Assembly: GCA_963832295.1 (NCBI GenBank)
Contig: CAWHTO010000001.1
Location: 1,054,001-1,118,000, forward strand
Direction of reading: 5' to 3'
DNA from: Gymnodinialimonas sp963832295
GTDB taxonomy: Bacteria; Pseudomonadota; Alphaproteobacteria; Rhodobacterales; Rhodobacteraceae
DNA: 64,000 nt
A program made the translations under genes and the position numbers. Shown here piece after piece: positions 46,068 through 55,541 of the stretch. Numbering within the stretch: position 1 is the stretch's first letter; every line of letters begins with the position of its first letter. The notes beneath the pieces were generated by a model. That model saw only the letters and a program-made list of their open reading frames with translations. It did not search any database and was not told the DNA's origin.

Positions 46068-46515
46068 GTGGATCTTTCCGTCATCGATATCATTGGCGTC
46101 GCAGCATCGGGGTTGGTTTTCTTACCTTCTGCATGAAAACGAGCCCAGTCCCAGCACGCTTTTGCCCTTCATGACGCGGCAGACTTTCGAAGCCGGGACG
46201 AACATCTTCCTCCTAGGCGACGTGGCGGATCGGTTTCACGTCGTGGCGGAAGGTGAGGTTTTGATCCGGGAACTTGAGAAAGTCCCAACCGGGAGTGCGG
46301 TATTTGGAGTGGTCCGATTCTTCACATCCAAAGGGACCCGCACGGCCCCGACTCCGGCCCCGGCGCGGGCTATCGTTGCTGTCGAATTGATGTGGATTGA
46401 CCGCAGGACCCTTGTCCGGGTTTGCCACGACAACCCGGACTTTGCGTTGTTCCTGTCGCGTTTGACGGTGTCACGCCTTGTTCAGAATGAAGAGGCGGCC
46501 ATGGGACTGGTCTAG
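46068..46515 (+). pseudogene. Remnant of a membrane cyclic-nucleotide-binding protein
   Basis: The GTG at 46068 (GGAG about 7 nt upstream) encodes VDLSVIDIIGVAASGLVF. The next segment, LTFCMKT, is one frame off, and then LPFMTRQTFEAGTNIFLLGD and ADRFHVVAEGEVLI follow in a third arrangement. Family members as I know them have an N-terminal membrane domain of about 80-100 residues with CMKTMIPLR and then the CAP_ED domain. Here the middle is missing and at least one base is lost near 46115. The CAP_ED domain itself is diverged. It is probably inactive. Confidence 0.6.
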
Positions 46516-46571
46516 GGGCGGCGCATGGTGGGCGGGTGAGATCAGGATGGGTGCAGTCTGACCGAGAACAT

Positions 46572-47363
46572 TCAAGCCCGGTGCGCGCCGTCTGACAGGG
46601 TCTTCACGAACGCCAGAACGTCCTGGACAGGTTTGCCCTCGGCGATCTCTCCCACGATCGCGGAGCCGACCACGCAGCCGTCGGCGACGGATGCGATGGC
46701 CTCAGACACCTCGGGCGTGCGGATGCCGAAGCCCACGATGACCGGCAGGTCGGTCCTGGCTTTGATGCGGGCAACCTCGGGGGCGACGTCTGTGGCCTCG
46801 GCGGCAGCGGCGCCTGTCGTGCCGGTGACGGAGACGTAGTAGACAAAGCCGGACGTGTTGGTCAGCACCTTTGGCAGGCGTTTGTCATCTGTGGTGGGGG
46901 TGGCAAGGCGGATGAAGTTGAGGCCGGCGGCCTGGGCGGGGATGCAGAGTTCCTCATCCTCCTCCGGCGGCAGGTCTACGACGATCAGGCCGTCGATCCC
47001 GGCTTCTTTGGCATCGGTCAGGAACCGCGGAACACCACGGGAGTGGATCGGGTTGTAATAGCCCATCAACACGATCGGCGTCGCGGTATCCCCGGCCCGG
47101 AAATCACGGACCAGTTGCAACGTGCGTTCAAGGGTCATGCCGCCGTCCAGCGCGCGTTGGCCCGCCAGTTGGATCGTCGTGCCGTCGGCCATGGGATCGG
47201 TGAAGGGCAGGCCCAACTCGATGATATCGACGCCCGCACCGGGCAGTCCGCGCATGATGTCCAGCGAGGTGGCGGTGTCGGGATCGCCCGCCATGATATA
47301 GGATACGAACGCCTTTTTACCGGAGGCACGCAGGCGGGCGAAGGCGTCGTCGATACGGGTCAT
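46572..47363 (-). CDS. trpA: Tryptophan synthase alpha chain
   Basis: Cleaves indole-3-glycerol phosphate to indole for TrpB. Motifs: AFVSYIMAGDPD, IIELGLPFTDPMADGTTIQ (catalytic Glu and Asp), YYNPI, GLIVVDLPPEEDEEL, YYVSVTGTTG and VGFGIRTPE. It is 263 aa from the ATG at 47363. It sits about 6.6 kb from trpB and on the opposite strand, so the two subunits are transcribed separately. Confidence 0.96.
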   Translation of the reverse strand: MTRIDDAFARLRASGKKAFVSYIMAGDPDTATSLDIMRGLPGAGVDIIELGLPFTDPMADGTTIQLAGQRALDGGMTLERTLQLVRDFRAGDTATPIVLMGYYNPIHSRGVPRFLTDAKEAGIDGLIVVDLPPEEDEELCIPAQAAGLNFIRLATPTTDDKRLPKVLTNTSGFVYYVSVTGTTGAAAAEATDVAPEVARIKARTDLPVIVGFGIRTPEVSEAIASVADGCVVGSAIVGEIAEGKPVQDVLAFVKTLSDGAHRA

Positions 47364-47508
47364 GAGGGCGTGGCCTTGGTCAGAGATGCGTCGCGGTGGT
47401 TTGCGGCAAAGGCGCACGGAAATCAATGGGGGAAGGGACGCGGGGAAACGGAGCGGGGTTTTCCCGCTGGCTATGGAACAAAACGGCGGGCGTCCCCATT
47501 TGTAGGGT

Positions 47509-47694
47509 ATGAATTACATCCTTGCCATCCTGCTGCCGCCATTGTCGATCTTCCTTGCCGGTAGGATCATTCTGGGCATCATCATCGCTCCGATCTGGAT
47601 CCTTGCGCTGATTTTCTCGGGCGGGCTGACGCATCCCATGTTCGTGCTTCTGGCGTGGTTGGTGATCTTCGAGCGGCGCGAAAAGCGCGGGTAG
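47509..47694 (+). CDS. Small YqaE/Pmp3-like membrane protein
   Basis: A 61-residue hydrophobic protein with two predicted transmembrane segments (ILAILLPPLSIFLAGRI and PIWILALIFSG plus FVLLAWLVIF) and a basic end. The LLPPL motif and size resemble Pmp3/YqaE proteins, which affect membrane potential under stress. The match is by eye and only partial. Confidence 0.6.
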   Translation: MNYILAILLPPLSIFLAGRIILGIIIAPIWILALIFSGGLTHPMFVLLAWLVIFERREKRG

Positions 47695-47755
47695 GATGAA
47701 GGCCGGGCCCTGACCTTGGCGTTGGCGAGGGGAAGGCCGTCACGATGTCACGCCG

Positions 47756-49066
47756 TCACGCCGTCAGGCTCCAGAAGCGCCAGGGCAGGACAATGGCCGC
47801 AAGGGCAAGGCCCGCGATATACCCGCTCCAGACGCCGATGGCACCGACGTCCAGAACGAGGCCCAGAAGATAGGCAGTGGGCAGCGCAACCAGCCAGTAG
47901 ATCACCAGAGTGATGACGGTCGGCATGGTCATGTCCGACATGCCTCTGAGCGCTCCGAGTGCCGTCGCCTGCACGCCATCGGCGACTTGCAGGATCGCCA
48001 TCATGATAAACAGCGTGGTGGCGAGCTGGACCACGGCGGGATCCACGGACATGGCATTGGCCAGAGTGTTGCCGCCGAAGATGAAGATCGACGCCGTCAG
48101 GACTTGCCACAGTACGACCATCGCGACGGAGGCCCTGAAGATCGGACGCAGGCGCGCGCGTCTGCCCGCCCCCACGGCGTTGCCCATCCGGATCGAGACC
48201 GCGCCTGCCATGCCCAGAGGGATCACATAGGCGACGCCACCGAGTGCGTTGACGATCTGGTGCGCGGCCAGCGCCTCCGCGCCCAACCAGCCGATCATCA
48301 GGCCCACCATCGCATAGGCCCCGCCTTCGCCCGCGTATCCCAGGCACAGCGGCGCGCTTTCCCGCAATTGCTGGCGCACGTCAGACCAGAGAACGACGAC
48401 CTGCTGGCGATAGATTTGCAGGCCGGGCGCGCGGGTCACGACCATCCAGGCGGCCAGAAGGGTGAGCGATTGCGACAGGATGGAGGCCAGACCCGCCCCG
48501 AGGATGCCCATGTTCAGAACGTGGATGAAGACGTAATTCGCAGGGACATTCACCACCACTCCGATGTAGCTGAGCCCCACGGCCGTCCACGGCCAATCGA
48601 CCGCATCGAACAGCGCCTTGAGGCCAAAGAACAGCGTGAATGGAATGATCCAGACCGCCATCGAGACCCAGTAGGGCGCGAGGATCGCCAGCACATCGGG
48701 CGGTTGGCCGAGCGGGCCAAGCAGGGGATAGACCGCCAGCATCAGCACCGCTCCGAGGATGCCACCGATCAGACACAGCAGCAGGCCGCAGCGGAATGCG
48801 AGGGCAACGCGGGAGGGGTCCGCCGCGCCCTCGGCCTGGGAAATCTGCACGGAAATCACGGTCAGAAGACCCCAGAGAGCAGAGATCAAGATGATCAGCA
48901 CCGCCGTGGTGATGCCGACCGCCGCCAGCGGTACGGTGCCAAGGGGCGAGATCATCACAGTGTCCACCACGCCGATCAGCAGGGCTGCGGTCAGGCCCAC
49001 CATCAGCGGCACCGCGAGGCGGATCAGGGGGCCAAGTTCGGCACGGGCGGAGGGGAAGGACGTCAT
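47756..49066 (-). CDS. MATE-family multidrug efflux transporter
   Basis: A 436-residue, 12-helix Na+/H+-coupled antiporter of the NorM type. The start (LGPLIRLAVPLMVGLTAALL), GVVDTVMIS and the later AHQIVNALGGVAYVIPLGM with GNAVGAG are typical of MATE halves. It lies downstream of the VOC gene on the same strand, separated by about 180 nt. Confidence 0.92.
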   Translation of the reverse strand: MTSFPSARAELGPLIRLAVPLMVGLTAALLIGVVDTVMISPLGTVPLAAVGITTAVLIILISALWGLLTVISVQISQAEGAADPSRVALAFRCGLLLCLIGGILGAVLMLAVYPLLGPLGQPPDVLAILAPYWVSMAVWIIPFTLFFGLKALFDAVDWPWTAVGLSYIGVVVNVPANYVFIHVLNMGILGAGLASILSQSLTLLAAWMVVTRAPGLQIYRQQVVVLWSDVRQQLRESAPLCLGYAGEGGAYAMVGLMIGWLGAEALAAHQIVNALGGVAYVIPLGMAGAVSIRMGNAVGAGRRARLRPIFRASVAMVVLWQVLTASIFIFGGNTLANAMSVDPAVVQLATTLFIMMAILQVADGVQATALGALRGMSDMTMPTVITLVIYWLVALPTAYLLGLVLDVGAIGVWSGYIAGLALAAIVLPWRFWSLTA

Positions 49067-49243
49067 CGCATCGGTCTACGCGGATAGGGCGCGTAGTCAA
49101 TCCGCGCGACGGCACGGGTGGCGTTTGGCCGCCCGCGCGCCGGAGTGTCGTGGAGGACGGCGCAAGCTGGTCGCACTCAATGCCTGTTTCGCCCCAATGG
49201 GTTCCGACGCCGCAAAAGGGCGGCCGGCTGCGGGGCATTTGGT

Positions 49244-49660
49244 TCAATCGTCCCGTCCGGGTTCGTTCGGATCGTTCGAGAACAGGGCAATCTTGTTGCC
49301 TTGCGGATCGCGAAGGTAGCCGACATAGAAATGCGGTCCATAGGGTGCGCGGAAGCCCGGCGGGCCCTCGTCCACCCCGCCGGCGACAAGGGCAGCGGCG
49401 TGGAGGTCCCGAACCTGGGCCTGGCAGCTTGCCTCGAACGCGATCATCGCACCATTTCCAGCCGACGCGGCCCGTCCGTCGAAGGCAGGTTTCACGTAGA
49501 AATCCGGCAGAACCGGCGACTGGCCCGGCGCAATCGGCAGTGTGTAGCTCAGGCCCTCGTCACTTTCGGTCACACTGTATCCCAGGGCTGGGAGGACGGC
49601 CGCGTAGAACCGCTTCGCGAGGGAGATGTCATCCGCACCGACAGTGACGTAGGCAATCAT
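49244..49660 (-). CDS. VOC-family (glyoxalase-like) protein
   Basis: A 138-residue protein with two beta-alpha-beta-beta-beta modules: MIAYVTVGADDISLAKRFYA at the start and YVGYLRDPQGNKIALFSND at the end, the usual VOC metal/substrate edge strands. The function is unspecific, either a dioxygenase or a glyoxalase relative. The start at 49660 is chosen at the first strand. Confidence 0.85.
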   Translation of the reverse strand: MIAYVTVGADDISLAKRFYAAVLPALGYSVTESDEGLSYTLPIAPGQSPVLPDFYVKPAFDGRAASAGNGAMIAFEASCQAQVRDLHAAALVAGGVDEGPPGFRAPYGPHFYVGYLRDPQGNKIALFSNDPNEPGRDD

Positions 49661-49847
49661 AGGGCGCGCGCTCCGGTCCGGTCGTCCAGCGAGGGGAGTG
49701 CGCAATGGTAGGCGAACGGGCAGGTCAGCTCAACACCCGCTCCGCGACCCGGCGGATTGCGACACGCCGCCCCGCCTCTCTTGCCTCCGCCGTGGCTGCG
49801 CCCTATCACGCCTTCCAACGTCACAACACGCCAGAGGAGTGCGTCGC

Positions 49848-50945
49848 ATGGGTTTCAAGATGGGCATCGTGGGCCTGCCGAATGTCGGCAAATCGACCCT
49901 GTTCAACGCGCTGACCCGTACGGCGGCGGCCCAGGCGGCGAACTTTCCGTTCTGCACGATCGAGCCCAATGTGGGCGACGTGGCAGTCCCGGATGAGCGG
50001 CTGGACAGGCTGGCGAAGATTGCGGCCTCCAAAAGCGTGATCCCGACGCGGATGACCTTTGTGGATATCGCGGGGCTGGTGAAGGGCGCCAGCAAGGGCG
50101 AGGGTCTGGGCAATCAGTTCCTTGCCAACATCCGCGAGACCGACGCGATTGCCCATGTGCTGCGCTGCTTTGAGGATGGCGACGTGGTCCATGTCGATGG
50201 CCGCGTGGACCCGATTGCCGACGCCGAAACCATCGAGACCGAACTGATGCTGGCCGATCTGGAAAGCATCGAAAAGCGGATGGTGAATATCACCCGCAAG
50301 GTGCGCGGCGGCGACAAGGATGCGGTCCAGCAGGAGCGCCTGCTGCGGCAGGCCAGGGCGGTGCTGGAAGATGGCAAGCCTGCACGGGTGGTGGAGGTCG
50401 CGTCTGATGATCTGAAGGCGTGGAAGATGCTGCAACTGCTGACCACGAAGCCGATCCTTTATGTGTGCAACGTGGAGGAGGCCAACGCGGGCTCGGGCAA
50501 CGCGCAATCGGCGCGGGTGGCGGAGATGGCAGCGGCGCAGGGCAATTCCCATGTGGTGATCTCGGCCAAGATCGAGGAAGACATCAGCCAGCTGGACCCC
50601 GAGGACGCGGAGATGTTCCTTGAGGAACTGGGACTGGAGGAGCCCGGTCTGGATCGCCTGATCCGCGCCGGATACGAGTTGCTGAACCTGCAGACCTATT
50701 TCACCGTCGGCCCCAAGGAAGCGCGCGCCTGGACCATCCGTCAGGGTACGCTGGCCCCCGCGGCGGCGGGTGTGATTCATGGCGATTTCGAAGCCAAGTT
50801 CATCCGCGCCGAGACGATTGCCTATGGTGACTACGTGGCACTGGGCGGCGAGAACCCGGCCAAAGACGCGGGCAAGATGCGTGCCGAGGGCAAGGCCTAT
50901 GTGGTGAAGGACGGAGACGTGTTGCACTTCCTGCACGGGGGATGA
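49848..50945 (+). CDS. ychF: Redox-regulated ATPase YchF (OLA1 family)
   Basis: Obg-related P-loop protein that prefers ATP and binds the ribosome or 26S-like complexes under stress. Motifs: G1 GLPNVGKSTLFNALT, G3 DIAGLVKGASKGEGLGN, the NVEE-type G4 substitute (CNVEEANAG), and the C-terminal TGS domain (TYFTVGPKEARAWTI ... GDFEAKFIRAETI). It is 365 aa from the ATG at 49848, with AGAGGAG upstream. Confidence 0.95.
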   Translation: MGFKMGIVGLPNVGKSTLFNALTRTAAAQAANFPFCTIEPNVGDVAVPDERLDRLAKIAASKSVIPTRMTFVDIAGLVKGASKGEGLGNQFLANIRETDAIAHVLRCFEDGDVVHVDGRVDPIADAETIETELMLADLESIEKRMVNITRKVRGGDKDAVQQERLLRQARAVLEDGKPARVVEVASDDLKAWKMLQLLTTKPILYVCNVEEANAGSGNAQSARVAEMAAAQGNSHVVISAKIEEDISQLDPEDAEMFLEELGLEEPGLDRLIRAGYELLNLQTYFTVGPKEARAWTIRQGTLAPAAAGVIHGDFEAKFIRAETIAYGDYVALGGENPAKDAGKMRAEGKAYVVKDGDVLHFLHGG

Positions 50946-51136
50946 TGCCTAAAGGTTTCGCGTGCCCCGACATTTCGGAAACTCGATGCATCCCATAAAC
51001 CTGTCGCCGGTCCTGCGGCTTGTGCATTCCACCAGTTTTTCCCACACCGAAGGCAGGCGGATGGATCGCGCCTGCGGGCAAGATTTGATTTGACGTCCGT
51101 GACATGATCACGGTCGGTCTGGCGGTTTTGCGGGTT

Positions 51137-51442
51137 TTACGCCTGACGCAAGGTCTGGATAATCCCGAGGACGTCGGCCTCAGAGAACACCTGTCGCGGC
51201 ATGCCTGCAATATAGCGCGTCACGGCGCGCGGCCCCCAAAATACTGTATCGGGCATCTGAGTTGTACCCCCTCTGGCGGGAAGGGTCAGGTCTTCCAGCA
51301 CTGTCGCGTCAGACTGATCCAGGCGTTTGCGAACGGCACGGTTCACGCGGGCCTCACCACGCGCGCCCTTGCCACGGGGAGAGCGGAACGCGGCCATGGC
51401 CAAGACAACCAACAGAAAGCCAAGAATGAACAGAATTTCCAC
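51137..51442 (-). pseudogene. NERD-type nuclease-related protein with internal deletion
   Basis: The GTG start at 51442 (CCGGAG about 9 nt upstream) gives a transmembrane anchor (EILFILGFLLVVLAMAAF) and the NERD opening ARGEARVNRAVRKRLD and LPARGGTTQ. The next residues, MPDTVFWGPRAVTRYIAG and VFSEADVLGII, are the C-terminal part of such proteins. The central nuclease core of roughly 90-100 residues expected between them (IDHVIVS..IFVIETK) is missing without loss of frame, leaving 101 aa. The short protein may be expressed but cannot have the NERD active site. Confidence 0.65.
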
Positions 51443-51612
51443 GCAACGCTCCGGGCCATGTTGGAAAAGAAAGTTCCACTGAGCCCGCAAGGGATCAAGG
51501 GCGACCGCGTTGCTTCGGCTGCCTTGATGACCGGCATCACACTGTCTGATTTGCCTTTCGTTCCGCCATGGGGTTTCTTGTGCCGTCCGGCAGGCGGACA
51601 AGGAAATGCACC

Positions 51613-52515
51613 ATGCCCACCCCCCAATCCGACGACACCGCAGCGGGCTTTGGCTATGCCATCAGCGCCTACCTTTTGTGGGGCGCGATCCTGCCTCTGT
51701 ACCTCAAGGCTGTCTCGCACATACCGGCGGCAGAGGTGGTGGCGCATCGGGTTATCTGGTCGCTGCCGATCATCGGGGCGCTGATCCTTGTCACCGGACG
51801 CTCGGCCGAGTTGCGCGCGGCGTTGCGCAGCCCGCGGATGTTGGGGATGGCGTGCCTGACGTCCGTTTTCATCTCGATAAACTGGGGTATCTATGTCTGG
51901 GCAATCTCCAACGATCAGGCTCTGGACGGGGCGTTGGGATACTACATCAACCCGCTCTTCAGCATCTTTCTGGGCGCGGTGGTGTTGGGAGAGCGGTTGG
52001 ATCGTCTGCAATGGGCGGCGGTGGCGCTGGCCGCTTTGGGAGTGGCCTATCTGACCTTCGCCATGGGGCGCCTCCCTTTGGTGGCGCTCGGCCTGATGCT
52101 CAGCTGGGGCGGCTACGCGTTCTGCAAGCGCCGCCTGCCCATCGGCCCGAACCAGGGTTTCGCGCTGGAGGTATTGATCCTGTCGGTGCCAGCGCTGGCG
52201 TGGCTGATCTGGATCACTGCGCGAGGAGAGACCCACTTCGCGGTGGGCGTGGCGCTTGACACCTGGCTGCTGATCGGATGCGGAGCGGTCACGGCAGTGC
52301 CGCTGATCCTTTACGCCAACGGCGCGAAACTGCTGCGCCTGTCGACCATCGGCATCCTGCAATACATCGCACCGACGCTGATTATGCTGGTCGCCGTCTT
52401 CGCTTTCAACGAGACGTTCGGACCTGCCCGCGCTGTCGCCTTCCCGATGATCTGGGGCGCGCTGCTGCTCTATTCGATTGCGCTGCTGAACCAGTCAAGA
52501 AGCCGCGCGATTTGA
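51613..52515 (+). CDS. rarD: RarD/EamA-family permease
   Basis: A 300-residue DMT-superfamily transporter with ten hydrophobic helices. The RarD start GFGYAISAYLLWGAILPLYLK and WGIYVWAISNDQALDGALGY and YYINPLFSIFLGAVVLGERL are diagnostic. The physiological substrate is unknown. The ATG at 51613 has AAGGAAATGCACC upstream. Confidence 0.93.
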   Translation: MPTPQSDDTAAGFGYAISAYLLWGAILPLYLKAVSHIPAAEVVAHRVIWSLPIIGALILVTGRSAELRAALRSPRMLGMACLTSVFISINWGIYVWAISNDQALDGALGYYINPLFSIFLGAVVLGERLDRLQWAAVALAALGVAYLTFAMGRLPLVALGLMLSWGGYAFCKRRLPIGPNQGFALEVLILSVPALAWLIWITARGETHFAVGVALDTWLLIGCGAVTAVPLILYANGAKLLRLSTIGILQYIAPTLIMLVAVFAFNETFGPARAVAFPMIWGALLLYSIALLNQSRSRAI

Positions 52516-52554
52516 GCCTTGTTTTCCGTGTTTCGCGTCGGTAGACCCGGCGGC

Positions 52555-52644
52555 GGAGACGTGGCCGAGTGGCTGAAGGCGCTCCCCTGCTAAGGGAGTA
52601 GGCGGGAAACCGTCTCGAGGGTTCGAATCCCTTCGTCTCCGCCA
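52555..52644 (+). tRNA. tRNA-Ser (anticodon GCT)
   Basis: A 90-nt class II tRNA with long variable arm. Acceptor GGAGACG pairs with CGTCTCC, anticodon loop CTGCTAA reads GCT, and the T-arm is GGGTTCGAATCCC. CCA is encoded. The sequence downstream differs in character (accessory DNA), so the tRNA may be an old integration site; I found no second copy of its 3' end. Confidence 0.95.
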
Positions 52645-53324
52645 CCCACCATTGATTTTATTGGATAAGGTCGATGCGTAGCCATTCTACCCACGACCTA
52701 CCCATGCAAAATTTGATTGATGCTGTTGCAACCATTCAGAAGTGTCACTGATGCTGCAAAGCGGGAATGTCATCAAGTGCGCCGAGGGCAGCAAAGCCTG
52801 ACAGGGCGGAGACGTCAAATATCGCAGTCCTGGCTGGCTTTGTGTTTTGCCCTTGCCCGGGCGGCGGTGCCTCTGAGTGCCGTTTGGGACCGTAACCCAT
52901 CTTCTCTGAATTTGTCCGCACCTTGGGTTTTGGTGGAGCCGCATCTTGTTCGGCCTTGATGTGTTGCAAGACCGCGCTCAGATGCTTGTCCTTTACGAAA
53001 GTAGGCCAGCGCCGAAGCCACGTCTTGGGGCGCGGCATTTTCGGTGGAAGGTATCAAGTCTCAACGGGCTGGTGTCCGGGCGATACCCCAACGCGGCCAT
53101 AAGGCGAAACGGGTGCCCGTCCATTCCGGGTAACCCGATGACAATTGCTGAATTCCGTTTCGGCGTGTTTCGCAAGGTAGGACGTGTTGTAGATATAGCT
53201 CGAACGCAATTTCCGTTTGGTGCCTATCGGCGGCCCTGATGGCTATTTTCTCTAGTGGTAAACTCGTTTCCCGGTTTAAGATCTAATTTTAGTTGGCCGC
53301 GCCATGGGACGCAGCCGTTGTCGC
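52645..53324. other. Accessory-looking gap after tRNA-Ser, no recognised gene
   Basis: About 680 nt, more A+T-rich than the surroundings. A 97-codon minus-strand ORF (52745-53038) reads KTWLRRWPTFVKDKHLSAVL and then ends in Pro/Lys-rich sequence; I recognise no family. No integrase gene is seen. Confidence 0.4.
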
Positions 53325-54503
53325 TCAATCAACCAGCAGTCTCGATACTATCGGCTGATACCCTGCGCCAAGGGCACCGGCCATGGGCCCCAATTGCCCT
53401 GCGGCTATACGCGGTTGTTCGATACCCCGCACATCTGCTGTTGATACGATGCTTTCGATCCGGGCCACCAGATTTGCCCTGACCGTCTCGGGGGCGCCGC
53501 AATCCACAACGATGGTCGCCACGTCGAGGATAGCAGCAGTCGCAAGTGCTGCGTAGGCCAGCGTTTCCGACGTATGGGTCAACCAGGCATCAAGCAGGTC
53601 ATCGAAACCGGTCCACTCATCTTGCCGCAACATCTCCAAGGACTTGCCCGGGAAACGGTCCTCCAGCGCGTCTTCAAGCTGCACGACTGAGGCATGGGAA
53701 ATCATCTGCTCCCATGACCCGTCAGCGGTTCGCACCGGCACCGAACCGAAAGCACCCGCATTGCCGTTCCGTCCAGCATATAGTCGGCCATTGAGGACAA
53801 CGCCGCCACCAATAAAGGAGCCCACGTAGATGTATGCAAAGTCAGTCAGGTTTGCGGCCCCTCCGAAGGCATGCTCCCCACTGCACGCCAAAGAGTCATC
53901 ATTGCCAACGTAGACCGGCAGATGCGTGAACTCGGAAAACGCCTCTGCAAACGAGAAGTTTTTCCAGGCCATCATCTCGATCCTGGGTATTCCTGTGCTA
54001 TCAAGCCACTTCCACAACTCGAACGGGGCACCCACACCAATACCAACCACTCTGTCGCGGTCTTGCGGGCCAATCCCGGCCAATAGCCTTTCCATTGACG
54101 TACGCGCGATTTGCATGATCCTTTGTGGCGTTGGAAAGGAATAGGTGGACCGGATGTGGCCTCGCACACCGCCGCAGAAGTCCAGCAGCACCATATCCGC
54201 CGACCTTCGACCGATCCGCAGCCCGATGGAGAACGCACCACCCTTGTGCAGTCGGAACGGGGTCAGCGGTTTTCCGACCTTGCCGCGCACGGGATCGTCC
54301 TTCACGATCAGCCCGTCGGCTTCCAAAGCCCTCGTTATCACGGACCCCGACTGCGCCGACAAACCGACAAGACGAGCAATCTCCGCGGATGGGAGGGCTC
54401 CGGCTCTCTGGATTACGGACAGGATAAGCCGCTCATTCGGGGTGCGATCAAACGTTCCTCCTTCGGGTGCCGCGCTCGCCCGGTGTGGTATCGCATCTTT
54501 CAT
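53325..54503 (-). CDS. ROK-family transcriptional regulator
   Basis: A 392-residue repressor-type protein. The N-terminal winged helix-turn-helix (LILSVIQRAGALPSAEIARL, GLSAQSGSVITRAL) is followed by a ROK sugar-kinase-like domain (GIGVGAPFELWK, FIGGGVVLNGRLYAGRNGNA). Such regulators respond to sugars or their phosphates. No sugar operon is adjacent, so its normal targets may have been lost. An A+T-rich sequence upstream (54539-54564) could hold its own operator. Confidence 0.88.
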   Translation of the reverse strand: MKDAIPHRASAAPEGGTFDRTPNERLILSVIQRAGALPSAEIARLVGLSAQSGSVITRALEADGLIVKDDPVRGKVGKPLTPFRLHKGGAFSIGLRIGRRSADMVLLDFCGGVRGHIRSTYSFPTPQRIMQIARTSMERLLAGIGPQDRDRVVGIGVGAPFELWKWLDSTGIPRIEMMAWKNFSFAEAFSEFTHLPVYVGNDDSLACSGEHAFGGAANLTDFAYIYVGSFIGGGVVLNGRLYAGRNGNAGAFGSVPVRTADGSWEQMISHASVVQLEDALEDRFPGKSLEMLRQDEWTGFDDLLDAWLTHTSETLAYAALATAAILDVATIVVDCGAPETVRANLVARIESIVSTADVRGIEQPRIAAGQLGPMAGALGAGYQPIVSRLLVD

Positions 54504-54819
54504 CGAGAATCCTCCGTGGCCAGTATTGCAAGCTGCGTTTATAAATCAAGTTTATTTATTTATTGACGCGGCGATGATCTTGGTGCTTGATGAGATCTAC
54601 TCGCTCGGGAGAGTGAGTCGAAATTGTGAAGAGGGCCCCGAACCACGACGCTCGCTTTGGGACGACCAACAGATGAAAAGCTACTCGCAGGACCGGATTT
54701 GGCCTGATGGCTATCACCGGCGTTGCCACGACCTCCTTCAGATCACAGGCTTCACTGCGCCAATCTTTGACTACATCAGTAGTCGTCACCGCACGCGCCG
54801 TATCGCCCGCCGTTCAGCG
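54504..54819. other. Decayed DNA upstream of the ROK gene
   Basis: Begins with the A+T-rich promoter-like tract TTTATAAATCAAGTTTATTT. Only short uncertain frames on both strands are seen beyond it. Confidence 0.35.
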
Positions 54820-55170
54820 CTTGCCAGCTTCCATGACATCCCCTCTCACACATACTTTGCATGTTTTGCCGGGAAATGTTCGACCATTTGTAGTAGATGC
54901 CTTCAGAGATACCCTCACGGCGGCATTGGTCAGCAATGCTATCTCCACCACGCAGGCCGTCCAGCACGATGCGGACCTTTTCTTCTGACGGATAGTCCTC
55001 GCACGTCGCCCGCTTGATGTCTTAAACGATCTTCCCGCCGGGGCTTCTGCGCGTTCCAGTTGCCTGTCCCAACTCCCACTCCTTGCTGGTTACGACGAGC
55101 CAAAGACACCCTCTTGGCAATTTCCCCTATCTGGACCCATAAGCGTTGACGTGAGACACTCTGGTGAGTT
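54820..55170 (-). mobile_element. IS3-type transposase OrfA remnant
   Basis: The minus-strand translation contains KRATCEDYPSEEKVRIVLDG and LRGGDSIADQCRREGI and then EGIYYKWS, the helix-turn-helix of IS3-family OrfA proteins. It is interrupted by a frameshift at DRLRHQ (expected RIVKDIKRA) and ends soon after in unrelated residues. No OrfB catalytic DDE domain and no complete inverted repeats were found, so it is a fragment. Confidence 0.7.
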
Positions 55171-55541
55171 GCTGCCGGGATGGCCTATCGGCACATCTTC
55201 GGAGCGGCATTGCTGGCGGACGGAGGCTTCGCAATGGGCATGTTTGTCACAGCACTCGCGTTCGATGCGCCAGCCTGGGTCCCCAGCACACGGCTGTCAA
55301 TTCCGGCCGGTACCAGTCTCTCGACCACTACCGGGGTCATGTTCCTCGCGTGCTCCATGCAAGACCAATAATTGTGCACCTTGTTCCTGATCAGCGAAAA
55401 ATGGCCTGCACAGACAATTCCGCCAATAGTTTTTCGCTGATGTTGTAACGGATTCCCACTGGTGACGTCTTGATATCGAGACCCGCAAAAACGCCGGGTG
55501 CGTCGCGCTTGCGCGACATCGCGACTTCAGGAGTAATCCAA
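55171..55541. other. Gap before the acyl-phosphate operon
   Basis: A 63-codon plus-strand ORF (55180-55371) begins HIFGAALLADGGFAMGMFV, membrane-like but with no family I know; it may be a remnant. The remainder should contain the promoter of the operon starting at 55542. No convincing FNR or NNR box was found by eye here. Confidence 0.35.

Noticed and set aside
51443..51612. N-terminal extension of rarD or of the NERD gene
   Set aside because: Both frames are open but lack family similarity; internal starts with good ribosome-binding sites were chosen.
52555..52644. Phage or ICE attachment site at tRNA-Ser
   Set aside because: No integrase gene and no second copy of the tRNA 3' end found; kept only as a possibility.
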